A DNA stretch of 64,000 bases from Ulva prolifera (lineage: Eukaryota > Chlorophyta > Ulvophyceae > Ulvales > Ulvaceae), in assembly GCA_023078555.1 (NCBI GenBank), contig CM041197.1:9544552-9608551 (forward strand), given 5' to 3'. Made by a program: the position numbers and the translations under genes. Of the stretch, positions 43,631 through 55,664 are shown piece by piece. Each line of letters opens with the position of its first letter. Within the stretch, counting starts at the first letter, position 1. The notes under the pieces are model-generated. The model was not told where the DNA came from. It did no database searches and saw nothing but the letters and a program-made list of their open reading frames with translations.

Positions 43631-46600
43631 CCAAATGGCGACGGTGTGTGGGTGTGTGTGTGGGTGGTAAACATGGCACAGGGCTGTGGCATGGCTGGAG
43701 GGGTGTGCGTACGGGCCGCAGCAGTATAGCGGAGGGGTGAGACCGCGATGACGCGGCGGCTGGCGGCGTCGCATGCACTGGAACCGCGGGAGCCGGTGGC
43801 CAGGTGGCCTGTGCATGCGACGGCGGCGGCGCGCCGTTGATGAGCCGCATGCGGGGCTGCGGCGGACGCACGTGCCGACGGGGTGATGAGAGAGATGAGC
43901 TTGGGGAATTGACCGTCGAGCATTGCCCGTCGACCGTTCAGAGATGCGGCGGTGCTGCTCGACGTGTTTGGCCTCGGAGTGCCTGTGATGAGGGCTGTCC
44001 ATAAGCCTGAGAGAGGCGCACTTTGCTGCCCAGCTCGCTGTTGCTTTTGCTGTGCTCTGACTGCTGGGGGGGTTGCAGCTTCGGTGGTGTTCGCTGAGTG
44101 TGCCCGGGTGGTGCGGCCGGGACGGGTCTCGTAAGGGCAGTCGCCACAAGCTGCCCCTGGTTGTGGGAGCTGGTGCAGCTGCTGCGTGCCTGTGGATGTA
44201 TGGCTGTGTGGATTACTTGGCCGTGCAGGTGGCGGTGTGGCGGAGGCCGCTGCATGCCTGTTGGTGTGGCGGAAGCCGCTGCATGGTCTGCGACATGATC
44301 ACCGGTGCCTGTGAGGAGACCCGCACCTTGCTGCATGCCTGTTGGTGAATCGCCGCAATTCTGTAAATGAATGTGTGGAAGATTATCTGTCTCTGTGCTT
44401 GTTGGACATGGCGAATAGGGGCCATGTTGCGCACGACCGTCACATGTTGCACACGACCGTCACATGTGCTGTGGCGCAGGACAGTTGTGTGACTGTGGAG
44501 CAGCGGTGGATTGTAAGTTACTGCAGTCGACAGCAGGCATGCCATGGAGCCAGCGGCGGGCGAATACTGTGCCGGACTGCTTCCGACGAAGCCAGTTCGA
44601 GCATGTTGAGCTGACCTGAGCGATGTGGTGACAGCGGCCTGCCGAGTGAGGTGCAGCCTGCACTGCATACGTTGCTGCAGTGCCACACCCAGACCTCAGG
44701 TGTTGTGGTGACATACTTGTTGCATGGTCGACATACACTCTGGTCTGAGTATTGTGTTGCAGGGCCCAGGGCTACACAGCGCCAGGCCAGCAGGAAAGCA
44801 TCATGTCTGCATGCTCAGCCTTGGATGTCTAGAGGACATTCATGGCACTGAGACGCAGCCGTTCACCTGCAGTGCGCCGTGCCGGAGGCAGCGCTGACAG
44901 TGCAGGGTGTCAAACCAGACATGCCAGATTGCTCCTGCAGCATAGGGATACCAGGCTGGCTTAGTGCAAGCAGCACACATGCGCGATGGCACTGCCTCTG
45001 TACTGATGTCACCTCGTTCGCGGACACTTGCCAATGCCAATGCGGCACATGCCAATGCCGTGACAGTGCACGGACATCCCATGTATATAGTTCCATCTGT
45101 GTTGGCAGCACACACATTGTCCCTTCGGCACACGGCCACATTGACGCAGCACCGCCCCCCAACAATCAATCAATTGCATGCAGTCAGATGGCACAACCAT
45201 CTCAGCGTAGGGGCGGCACTTCAGGGTGGGACACCGTGTGCACTTCCACTTTGAGTTGACATCGTTCATGCATCAGTTGGCCAGCCACCCAGCCTTGTCA
45301 GACAGGCTCGCTGCGTGCTGCGATCGCGCAGCATTGCTAGCAGTGAACGAGAGAAGGAATGCCGGGAGGTGAGCCCTGGTGGTGGAGAGCCTGTGTCTTA
45401 GTCTGTCGACAGTGTGTCTGAAGGGCGTTGCGGAGAGGCGCTGTTGAACCCTACGCTTCTGGACTGTACCGGGCTCTAAGTCCTGGACTCTGTTCTAGTG
45501 TATGCCATGCAGTGGACGCAGAGGCCATCTAATTAAACGGAGACCTGACAGAGGCTCATTGCTTGAGAGTGCTGATTTGAGCAGCGCGGCCCGCTGGTGT
45601 GCTGCTTGTGGCCATGCCGATCACATGCAATATTGCATTAATGATGTGGCTAAGTCAGTGGAGCCACTAGACAGCAGGGCAACAGATGTCTGTGTCCAAA
45701 AATGCTCTGGGCCCAGGAGCTGGATGGCTCGATGTTCTCATGTAGCAGTGGTCTTTGGATGTCAACAGACAACTCGGGCACCAGCGCCTGCCTGCTGTTC
45801 CTGATCAGCTCGACATTGTTGCCATACCAATTGACAGTGATCCACATGCTTCGCCGCGAGGGCAATCTGTCATACCGCAGATCCAGGCACTTGTCTTGCA
45901 ATAAGCCGAATGTCGGATAAATGAAGCTAGCCTTCCGCTTGGAAAGACCGAGTGGAGGGAGCGGGCTGCAAAGTGCATGGCAGATGCCATACCGGTCAGT
46001 GTCCCCAGAGACGGCAAATGTTTGATCAGCCTTCGCCAACATATCAGGTGAAGGAAGACACAGCAGAGTCCATCTGGTGGCCTGTGCTACGTTGAAGCGG
46101 TGAGCTGCTAGAGACCTTGCACTGGCTGCAGGCATGCTGGTGGTGGCTGAGGTGACACGCAAGGTAATACACAGGTATGCCCTGAGCCTGGGGCATGCTA
46201 GAATAAAATCAGAATTACTGTTATGTCCGTGACGCTCAGAGGAGAACAGTCGCGGACACATGACACACAGTTCGCATGTGTCAGGATGATCGCCTCAGCC
46301 ACCGCTACTCGACATTGTGCAAGCGGCACATACCGATCACCTGGACAGCTCCTCATATCATGTCTACACAATGAAGGGGCCGTCACGTGTGCGCCGTTTG
46401 TGCACCGGGAGTCGTGAGAGTGTGTATCAGCCCGATGACACCAGCAGCTGCTGGAATCAGTGTCAGCCAGCCTCCATGCGTTCCGCAGCACATGCACAGG
46501 TAGCGGCCGCCATGGGACCACATCGGCCTGTTTGGTGCTTGCAGATAAAAGGGCAAACCACAAAGCACGCAGTCTGGTCAACCAGCGGGGGGCTCCACTG

Positions 46601-47851
46601 AATTCCCAGGTCCCACGCACAACTCCAACGCACGGACCTCATAATCAGAGGCTGGTGATTACAATCTCACGACTCCAGCAAGGCATCAATGAAGACACAC
46701 TGGGGTGAGGCAGAGTACCAAACACACCGAGAAACAAAGCACCCACACGGGTTGGCGGTCTCGGGTACTGGCACACGCACCATTTCGAAGTGTCACAACC
46801 CCCATGCCCACCTCACACTCTGTCTCACCCGCATCCGTGGCCCACGCGGAGCTGTGCCTGCCTCTCCAGTGGCCAGGTTCAATCAGGCGATGAATCCCAA
46901 CACGTCCGCACCCCCTCATTCTGAAACACACACACGCACACGCCATGCCCCGTCCCTCCCATCAACCTCGTCCGCAGCCCGCGGCCGGGCCTTCACGGGT
47001 ACTGCGGCCGCCTGGGCCACCATCAGCCAAAAAAATACGCGCCTGTCATCTGCACCTACGCCACTTTGTGCTGCAAGCACTGCAGAGTGTGCTGCTTTGT
47101 GCTGTTTGCACCGTGGCCGCCCCCCTACTCCCTGGCTGCGCATGCCTCTGCCGCTCACACGGCGTGGCCGCCGTGCGCCAGGCGGCCACGCTCATCACGT
47201 ATGAACGGCGGCATGCATGCAGCCAGTCCTTCTAGGCAGTCCCCCCATCAGCCATGAAGCAGTTCCGGGATCCCTCATCTGAAAGCTGCCCAGCTCCGCA
47301 TGCCCCTTGTTGTGCTTGTCTTTGGCACATTGCCGGCGCGGCGATGGCGTGTCATAATTGCGCTGCCGTGCTGTCTGCTGCATGCAGCTCCGCCAAATGG
47401 GCGCTGAGGGGGAATCAAGCCCCAAAACGGTTCCGGCCATTTTATGGTCACGAGCGCTGCCGCTACCCCCTCATGTACAAAAGAACATTGAATCGGCCGA
47501 GGCGGCGAGGGGGGGTGCCCCCCCCGGCTGCAGCCCCCGCCTCCCACACGCGCTGAAAACGACTGAAAACAATGAAGTCGGCAAATCTGCACTCATCTGA
47601 ATCCCGATTCACAAATCCCCGAACCAATCGAGCCCCCTTTCCACATTGGAACCACGCCCCCCTGTGTAGTATCCAGCCGCTCAGCCGCAACAACGCTGAC
47701 CGCATAGCACTTAACAAATGCGTTCCTCGGGTGATCAAACAACATGCATGCAGATCATGCATACGCACGCCACAAGCCGCGCGGCGCCGGCTCGTACGTC
47801 GTCAGCGAGCACACGCCGCACCGCCGGCGCCCCTCGCATCAGGCACGGCCG
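43631..47851. other. gene-poor region
   Basis: Contains small tandem duplications (tggcggaggccgctgcatgc and variants near 44230-44345; cacgaccgtcacatgttg-type near 44436-44468). The longest frame is minus 45650-46261 (203 residues, reported separately). The Trp/Cys-containing minus frame near 45009-45269 is also unassigned. Nothing else is supported. Confidence 0.35.
45650..46261 (-). CDS. unidentified open frame, possible exon or element remnant
   Basis: A 203-codon minus-strand frame in an AT-richer region. It includes FAVSGDTDRYGICHAL, SFIYPTFGLLQDKCLDLRYD and SMWITVNWYGNNVELIRN, which have a protein-like balance of residues and no low-complexity bias. There is no start context, splice partner or motif that I recognise. 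It may be an exon of an unplaced gene, part of an old transposon, or chance. Confidence 0.25.
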   Translation of the reverse strand: MCPRLFSSERHGHNSNSDFILACPRLRAYLCITLRVTSATTSMPAASARSLAAHRFNVAQATRWTLLCLPSPDMLAKADQTFAVSGDTDRYGICHALCSPLPPLGLSKRKASFIYPTFGLLQDKCLDLRYDRLPSRRSMWITVNWYGNNVELIRNSRQALVPELSVDIQRPLLHENIEPSSSWAQSIFGHRHLLPCCLVAPLT

Positions 47852-48593
47852 TCACTTCCGCGCCGTCACGCGGGAGATGTTCTGCAGCTCCCCGAGCAGC
47901 TCGTGCGCCGTCGGGCGCAGGTACGAGTGCACCTCGAGGCACCACAGCACCGCCTTCTTCAGCACGCCGAGCTTCGCGAGCTTCTCGGCCGACCCCGGGG
48001 CCTCCTTCTCCCACGGGAACGGCCCCCGCCCGATGCACGGCGTCGCGTCGCTGCTGCTCCGCCGCGTCACCGGGTACCCCGCCGCGACCTGTGGGGCCTC
48101 CGGCGCGTTCGAGAGGGTGGTCGTCGGGTACGCGCGGTCGCCGGTGAGGAGCTCAAACGCTGAGATGCCGAGGGACCAGATGTCGCGCTCAGCCTCCCCG
48201 CGCACAACCTGCTCGCCGTCGGCGATCGCCTCGAGGACCTCCGGCGCCGCGTACTCCAGCGTGAAGCCGCGGCTGATCGGCGCCATGATACCTGCAGCGC
48301 CGGCGCACGGACGTGAGGTGGGTGTTCGGCGCGGAGGAGCCAGTGGACGGCATGTGGCACGCAATCGTGCGCGTGTGTATGTGTGTGTGCGGCTGCAGAG
48401 AGGGGCGGGTGTGATCTGAGATTGCTGGAGCAGGAACGTGCGCGGCTGAACTGTGTGGCATGCATTCGCGCGCATGTGTGTGCCGCACGGCTGCAGGAGG
48501 GTCGCGTTCCGAGGTCGCTGGATGCGAGGGCTGTGGCGGCTGGCGTGGATCAGCCGCACGAGCCCGGGAGGCAGGGTGGAGGGCGCGGCAGTG

Positions 48594-48629
<36 letters not shown>

Positions 48630-48789
48630 GCGCACCTCTGTCACTGGTGCAGCCAAAGCCGATGAGGGCAAACATCTGGGGGAGGGCTTTGGGGGGGGTG
48701 CAGCACAGCAGGGTGCCCGGCCGGATGTCCCCATGCACGAGGTCGTTCATGTGCATCGCTCGGAGATGGGTCGTCACCTGGGTGATTGC
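47852..48789 (-). pseudogene. kinase-dead C-lobe, paralogue of the 18-24 kb receptor kinase
   Basis: Two exons (minus): 48789-48636 and 48291-47852. The phase-1 junction and the preceding phase-0 acceptor are exactly those of exons 8 and 9 of the receptor kinase. The catalytic loop reads LVHGDIRPGT where the paralogue has AHRDIKPGN, and the metal-binding loop reads LIGFGC in place of LIDFGC. Arg, Asn and the DFG Asp are therefore lost. The C-lobe is otherwise sound (LEYAAPEVL, DIWSLGISAFELLTG, YLRPTAHELLGEL), with about 20 extra residues (TTLSNAPEAPQVAAGYPVTR) after AYP. It ends at NISRVTARK. I found no N-lobe, membrane span or ectodomain in the next kilobase upstream. It may be a truncated duplicate, or the 3' end of an expressed pseudokinase whose upstream exons I do not recognise. 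The open frame and intact splice sites leave the second option open. Confidence 0.75.
48595..48628. repeat. G34 run (C34 on the gene's sense strand)
   Basis: Begins seven bases inside the intron of the pseudokinase, immediately after its 5' splice site (g|gtgcgctccc..., minus strand). Confidence 0.95.
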
Positions 48790-50350
48790 CTGCATGACGC
48801 GAGGAGAATGAGCAGGGCCGGCCACGAGACTACAAAGTGAAAACAGGTGGGAGGGCTATGCCTGAGCCGATGCAGTGGTGCAAACGGTGCAGTGTTTCGG
48901 TGTAGGTGGGAGATGGCGCTCGAGGTGGAGTGCCGCCGCGAGAGCCGCCTGCTCGACGGCAGCGAGTCGCGGCCGCTGTCTGGATGAGGGGACGGTGCTG
49001 CAGCTAGCACTCCGGGCATGCTCAGCGCGCAGGATGAGAGAGCTCGCTGGTGTGATGCACCTGCCGGTGCTGGGCTCTGTGCAACACTGGGGTGCGGTTG
49101 TCAGCGTCTGGCATAGCGTGCATTAGCGTTGTTAGCGCCCTGCACATGCGGCATGTTCCCACCGCGCTGACCCTACAGCGCGCGGACTCGTGCACAGCTG
49201 TAAGCAGTCTGTGAGCCGCAATGCGATGACAATCACAATGCAGCGACCACGAAGAGGTATGGACAGTTGAGAATGCTCTGTTGTGCCCAGATGTGGGTGG
49301 TGGCCGACGCTGCGGCTGCGGACCCTGCCGTATGCGTCACACGCAGTTTGCAGCTGACTTCTGTGCGCTGGGGCAATTTTGTACATCCATACACAATCAG
49401 CTCGAACCAGTGTTGGCTGGGCTGCTCAGCTGATGAGTGCGTAAGCGATGGTGTGAGCTGACGTCCAGGACAGCAGATACACTGTCCCTGCACAGATGAA
49501 CTGCGTGCCTCTTGAACTTAGGAGATGACCATAGCTGGGATCAAAGTAGCATTGACGAAGTGGTAAAGCTGAGTAAGGAGTGTGATGTTTCCAGAGGATC
49601 CGTGGTGCCTTCAGTGAGTTGACTGTGCTTTTTGGCCTGACCGCTCCCTCGAAGTCAGCAGATATGATGGGCACGCAACGTAGGAAATGATAGAGGGAAT
49701 AATTTGTAGTATGAGTGAGCACAGTGAATGCTCCGTGGTGAGGTCAAGACAAGCTACATGCAGCCAAGCTCCAGGACGAAAACAAAGGCAGGACGATCTG
49801 ACTACGTACCACCTGCTGTACGAAGTAAGAACAGTAATAACATCGCAACAGCAGCACACAGCACTCGTGCAAGCATGTGATTGTTTTGGGAGACATGCAT
49901 CACAAGCCTTCAGGACGGCGGAAGGAACAACAGCATGATTGGCAAGAACGAATTTGGTGCTCTGACTATATGCAGTTTTCAGTTGGACATTGTCAAGGGC
50001 TCCAGTGACCAAGCATTGCACTGCAGACAATGTCTATCCTCTCCCAATCAAACGCAAATGCCGACAATATGTCCTTTACGTTCTGAAATGCGGGTGAAAT
50101 GGTCAAGGGCAAACAACCCAGGCAGATTCATTGAACATGAATTGGAGGGGCGCACATCCATGACCTCGTAAAACTTTGGTTGCTCGGCGGGAGCGATGCT
50201 CAAAGGCACCCAGGCATCTAGAGTGAATCCACACACAGTGACGATTGCCGGAGGAAGCAGCAGTGGGCTCGGGCCAGATGGATTCGGCCTACCAGGGCTA
50301 GGAGCTGGGTGCAGAGCCCGTGACGCCGGCATCAGCCAGACAGTGTTAAC
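48790..50350. other. no supported gene
   Basis: The first part lies upstream of the pseudokinase and has no N-lobe motif. The part from 49600 to 50350 may hold further exons of the unrecognised minus-strand gene at 50351-51128. For example, a fairly protein-like frame on the minus strand near 49920-50030 reads QCLVTGALDNVQLKTAYS and onward, but I could not join it in phase. Confidence 0.35.
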
Positions 50351-51128
50351 CTGATTATCTTCATATATAGCCACTTCACCATCGAAGTGTGTTGTATCTT
50401 CAAATAGTGTCATGCGGACCTGTAAATCGTCAATGCAGCGAGTCTGGCAGCTTGAATTCGCTCTGAACCATTACTATTCCAAAAGCATAGCACCCAGCCA
50501 TCAGTATGGAGTGTAAAATGACACATACATTATTTGCTTGGCCTGCGAGACACGACCCCCACCGCAGCCTTGCAGTGTGGTGATGTCTACAGCGCACAGC
50601 GCACGGAACGCAGCCAACAGCAATGGGCACGGCCTGAAAAGGATGAGGCCGACTGTGCTTGTGAAAATCTGGAGAACAATAAGCACACCAGCTCTCTTGA
50701 TTCTGAGCGGCAGTCGCGCGCCAGCAAAACGTACGTCCGCCTCACCGGATCATACTCGGGGCTTGTGACGACCCCATATCGTCCATAGATCAGTTCCTTG
50801 TGCCTTTTCTTGTGCTTGAGAAGATCCTCCAACGTGTCGATGCTAAAGTTCGATGATGATAGGGCCCCGCTCTCGCCTGCGCACGCCAAGGATTGGATAC
50901 ATCCACAGAAGGCAGACAGAGGAGGAGCGATCACATACTGCAGAACATGATCGATATTCACAGCGGCGCACTACGATCTGCGGAGCTGTCTTGCGCTGTA
51001 CCAGGCGTCTCTTCCGGCAGCCCGCTTGAGCTTGAACTGATCTGGTGATCTGAGGGCAAGTAGCCAGTTGTGCACTCGCCCTTCATCCGCCGCTTCACCC
51101 ATCCGACAGCCTTGGTGACCTTGCCCAT
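50351..51128 (-). CDS. unrecognised protein, 5' part of a gene
   Basis: Exons (minus) 51128-50975, 50876-50746 and 50419-50351 join in matching phases. Met at 51128 begins MGKVTKAVGWVKRRMKGE, followed by a Ser-rich linker (SSSSSGLPEETPG), then SNFSIDTLEDLLKHKKRHKE, LIYGRYGVVTSPEYDP and VRMTLFEDTTHFDGEVAIYEDNQ. The frame likely continues downstream, but later exons are not resolved, so the true 3' end is unknown. An alternative hydrophobic exon (TSTVGLILFRPCPLLLAAFRALCAV, about 50675-50565) would add a membrane span if used. I do not recognise the family. The basic N-terminus shows no signal peptide. Confidence 0.4.
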
Positions 51129-54100
51129 CCCTGTGATCTTCAGGCGCAAATCTTCCGCTGTACCGCCGCGGCTCTCAGTTGGGACACTCTACTGTCAAGG
51201 CTTTTCTTTGCGCTTGCGCCTGACACATGCCCTCATATAGCTCTATGTACCTTTATCTGGCCTACACTGTTACTTCAACGGCTCTGCAGGTGCGTGCGTA
51301 AGAGTGGTACCGGGATCACCGAAGGCTATTCTCAAAATAAGCGTAAATGCCACCGAAGAGTGGAACCGCTACTCACAGAAACAACAAATGCAGATCACAG
51401 TGGTAGCGGATAGGCTACTTGGGGCGATGCCTTGTCAATTCAAGATCTACTGCTGCATGCCCGAGCCTGGCATGTGGCAATGCCGTTCGTCGTGTCAAAC
51501 AGCGAGGTCGACGCGGTCACGCATCATCGAGGCATAAGCTTGATTGGTCACAGCTTCCCTGATGTAAATTGACAATCCACTCCGTTGTTTGAACAGCGCA
51601 CTGCCATTGCTGTACAGAGCTGGCTTGATAAAAGGGTTTATATCCGCGTCTGTGCATCCGTCGGCTCAGCTGTCATGCACACCAACGTCACAGGAAGCAG
51701 CGAACATTCGCCTCATGCTGACTGAAATCATGTGGAACCGGCGGCCAGTGCATGCAACCATGAAGCCCTGGATGCCGAACTGGCACTGCCTCTAACGACA
51801 TTTTGTGTGCTCTCACTGTGCTGTTGTAGCTCTGGACACATGACTATTGACATGGCATTGGCACCAGCATGGTGGGTCTGCATCTCGCCAGGTGCCATCA
51901 GCTGCTCGGGTTCCGCCGCGGGTCATGATACACACAGATTTCTGGTCACAGCAGCTAGCATGACGGTGCACCGCGGACACAGAGCCTCTGCCGTAACCGC
52001 ATGCGCCCTGACGCAGTGAGCCTGTGCTTCGACAGTTCTGCGCTCCGCACGGACAGCGCAGTATTTTCCAAAACTGAAAGCCCGGATGTTAGTTGTGTGG
52101 TATCGCTGCCTTTGCGCTGCACGGCACGACCCAAGTCACACGCGACATTGCATGTCGTTGCCACGGCACATTGTGTGAGCGAGTGCTGACTGCACTGGAA
52201 TTGGGGTGCACGACTGACAAGAGTTTAAAGCGTTCCATATCTAGGTGGCCTATGGTTAATTTCACAGTACCAGGCGGCACAGTTCCCATGAGGACAGCCA
52301 CCGTCAGCGCATTAGTTCCATAGTTTTCCCATAGTTTTCTAGTTCCCTAAGTTTCCATATCAAAATAGCCAACATACCGCCAACCCGATGCTCAGGTGCA
52401 CGATCGGAGCCACGTTCGCTTTGCAATTGCTCGGGCAAGCGTATGCGTGCAGCACCGATGCATCGCGTATTGTCCGCAAACTTGTGGGTTGGAAGTTTGC
52501 GGCATACAGAGCGCGGACCCGCGGGTGGCTTTGGTATGACACCTAATGTACAGTGCAGAGCTCAGCGGGTGCAGCGGCGCGAAAACGCCGGCTGGTCTCT
52601 GAAACTGGCCATCGATTGGCCCGGAACTGGTAGAATTGATTGCATCATTAGAGGTACTAGCAACTTGATGCAATTGGTGATTTCTGCCCGCAAACTGCTG
52701 GACCATTCTTCGCTCGTGGCACCTCACCGCCTGCAGGTTTGGCCACTGCAGGTGCATACATGTAGGCGCCAGGCTTGAGCGAGCTGCTCATGATGGCCCT
52801 CAAGATCCTGCGAGATCTTGGCTCGTGACCAACATGCCTCAGCATTTGCTGAAGCATTTTTGCGCAGTGTGAAGACACAAAGGAGCTTTGAATGCACATT
52901 CCGACCATCCCGAACTTCTCAGCGGAGAAACACCAGCGAAAGCTGAGCGCAGTGTGCCCTCGCCATGTAGAGGCCACTCCAGGTGATGCACCAGCGCCGT
53001 GCCTGGGAACAGACTAATCGCATGTGGACGTGTGCATTCGGTGCTCGTCTGCATCTCAATCTCAGTCTTTTCATGCATATTTTAGAAGTGCTGCATGCAT
53101 ACATCACCATTAATAACGCATTAGAGCATAACATGGCTGGCATGGACCTGACCGATGGGCCAGCTGTCTGTTCCTGTGTTCACAGAAAACAAATACACCT
53201 AGGTAGCACCACAAACGGTGCAAGCAGGCAATGCACACCGATACGGTCAAGGTTTGGCCTGGGCTTAGCCTGTGTTTGTCCAAGATTGGTCAGCTGTGAG
53301 CTGCACGTACACATGCTATGCCTGATGCTGTTGCTGCTGTCTTGCCTGGCTTTCCTGACCACCGATGTGCATGCCTCATCAGCTGCACAGGGACATTCTA
53401 GCAGGATTTTGTCAACCTGCGCAGGCCTGGCCATCTGAACCAGGACACGAAGCCTGATCCTCCGTGATCACATATGAGATATCCGTGATATCATATCACA
53501 TGATCATCCAGAGCTGACATGTTCTCTGCTCTGGATCTGGGAGCTCTCACTGCATGATGTCAAAGGAATTCATGCCCTAGACAAGATACTCAGCATTCAA
53601 CACATACATGAAAGACTGTGCAAAGCATGCCGGTCCTTCCCTGTGAAGGATGGCAGCAGGAGCTTTCGCATGTGCCGAGGTGAGCCGTTTCGATTAGAGA
53701 AAGAGAGAGTGCTTGTCCGGAGCAGCGTGTCTGCTGTCTGAGAGACACCGCCGGGGCAACACCGCCAGGGCCTTTACTGCCGGGGACCTACTGTGGTATG
53801 CTCCTGCACGGGCTGGCAGAGCTGCTGACCAGTGTTGGGTCGCTGTGCAGCATTTTTTTGTTTTTCCAGGGCTGCCACCCAAAACTTAGACGGAATTGTT
53901 ACATATGACCGGGCCCGTCAACACAACACCGCTGCTGACAGCGAGTTCCACAAGGAGAAAGCCCGATCCTGGGGGCTGGTAGAACCGGAAAAACGTTGAG
54001 CAGCACAACAGAACAGGTGCACCAAACCAGCACAACGCACCCTTGCCACAGATGGCCAGCCCCAACAGACCAAGAACCCGTACAAGCGCAGCACTAACAG

Positions 54101-55664
54101 TGAGTGTTGCTCTGGTGACGCCACGGCATGTGTTTGGCAATCTATGTTGTGGCACATGGTGCCACTTGGTGTCAATGCGCCTGCTCGGCCTGCTCACTTG
54201 GGTTTCGAGGGCAGCGATCACCTTCGCTTTCTTGCCATTACTTCACAAGGGAAAATCCAGGACGTGTGCGTGCACGGATCTGAAGTCTAGATTATTGACC
54301 TCAAACAGTGGAAGCTCCCAGTGCAAGAAGGCAGGGCTGGCGCAACTCTAGGGCACTGCAACGCAGCCAGAATTCCCATTGCCATGTTTCGGCAGGAGCC
54401 TTTGCACAGCCACGATGCCAGTGGACATGCACAACATGTATGTATGCACCTCATAAGCCTGCACCAGGCCTATCTAGGTCAGCACCTGGCAGACGGGATG
54501 ATCCATGGATTGTTATGTTCAGCTCAGGCGGGCTGACATACAACACTCACTGATGCCTAGGACATGCTCCCGGATGTTACAGCAGCACCAGCATAATCTG
54601 AAATCGCGCGCCGCGTGATACTGGAAAAAGAAAAACGTGGAATGGCACCCCCATGTGAATACACAGCTGGCAGGCAGCTCCTCTGAGCTTTGCAGATCCT
54701 TGCTGCATTCCAGAATGCGACATGCCAGCCACTGCAAGCCCTTCACAGACCTCTTCGACATGAGCGCATGCTTGAACCTAAGCTTGACGAGACCAAAGCG
54801 CCACGGGTACTGAGAAAGGTCAATTGGTGGAGGAGCAGTCTCCCGAATCATACACAGTTGCATGACCGTCATGCTGGCATCTTTGACGATCGCACGGCTG
54901 TAACACCTTGTTGCCGCTAGAGCAAGGAATCCTGTCACACCTTCGCAGCCCCAGTGTTGACTCTTGTGTGACACATGGGCTAGCTACGCACACTACAACT
55001 GTACACAGGTCACAACTGACACACATCACAGCCCCATCCCACAGCACGCAGTGCACTGGAGCTGCTTCGCTGCACAGCACGGCCGCAGGCCGCCAGTCTG
55101 ACTGTGTGCACCATCGCTGCACCCTTTGAGCTGCTGTGGCATGTGCAGCAAGGACATGGCCACGTGAGCAGCTCCGCCCCCAGAAGCCTGACGAACGGCC
55201 AAAGCGACACCTCATCGGATGGCGTCCACCTCGTCCGGGACACGCATGGCATTGCGCACAAGCACTGCCACTGCGATGACGTGGGGGCGTAGATAGTCAG
55301 GGGAGGGGAGTGAGCCAGGTTCCCGCTGGATGCGGAGACTGCATCATCCTGGCGCTTCCATGTCATCGCATCTGGCCCGTGGCAGAAGCAGCGTGGAATG
55401 GTAGCTCACAACTAAAGCTGGCCGCTGCTGCAGCTGCCGGCAGCCTGTGAACGCCTGCGCATCGACACGTGCTGAGGCCGGCACGTGCTGACCGGACACA
55501 TCGCTCACCAGCTGCAGTGGTCGCGCTAGGCCTGCTGTGCCCGGAATGCGCCTGGCCACACCCAGCACGCCGCGCAGGCGATGGGGGTGAGCATGTAGGC
55601 GACGGCAGACGCATGCGTGACCGCCACGAATGCATGCAGCAGGGAGCGGTGCTGTGCTCAGACG
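51129..55664. other. gene-poor, AT-richer region
   Basis: Only short or motif-free frames. The longest are minus 54519-54974 and plus 52983-53438, both rich in Cys, His and Ser and without recognisable domains. Near 53468-53510 there is a small palindrome-rich stretch (atcacatatgagatatccgtgatatcatatcacatgatca in two parts). No transposon ends were identified. This is the longest stretch in the window without a supported gene. Confidence 0.35.

Noticed and set aside
42351-44149. Long minus-strand frames over and beyond uroporphyrinogen-III synthase
   Set aside because: GC-rich shadows of plus-strand exons, rich in Arg/Ala/Pro with no domain.
46605-46690. Possible tRNA-Met, because of a ctcataatc anticodon-loop-like string and a gtgattacaatctcac hairpin
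   Set aside because: The acceptor and D arms do not pair; at most it is a degenerate resemblance.
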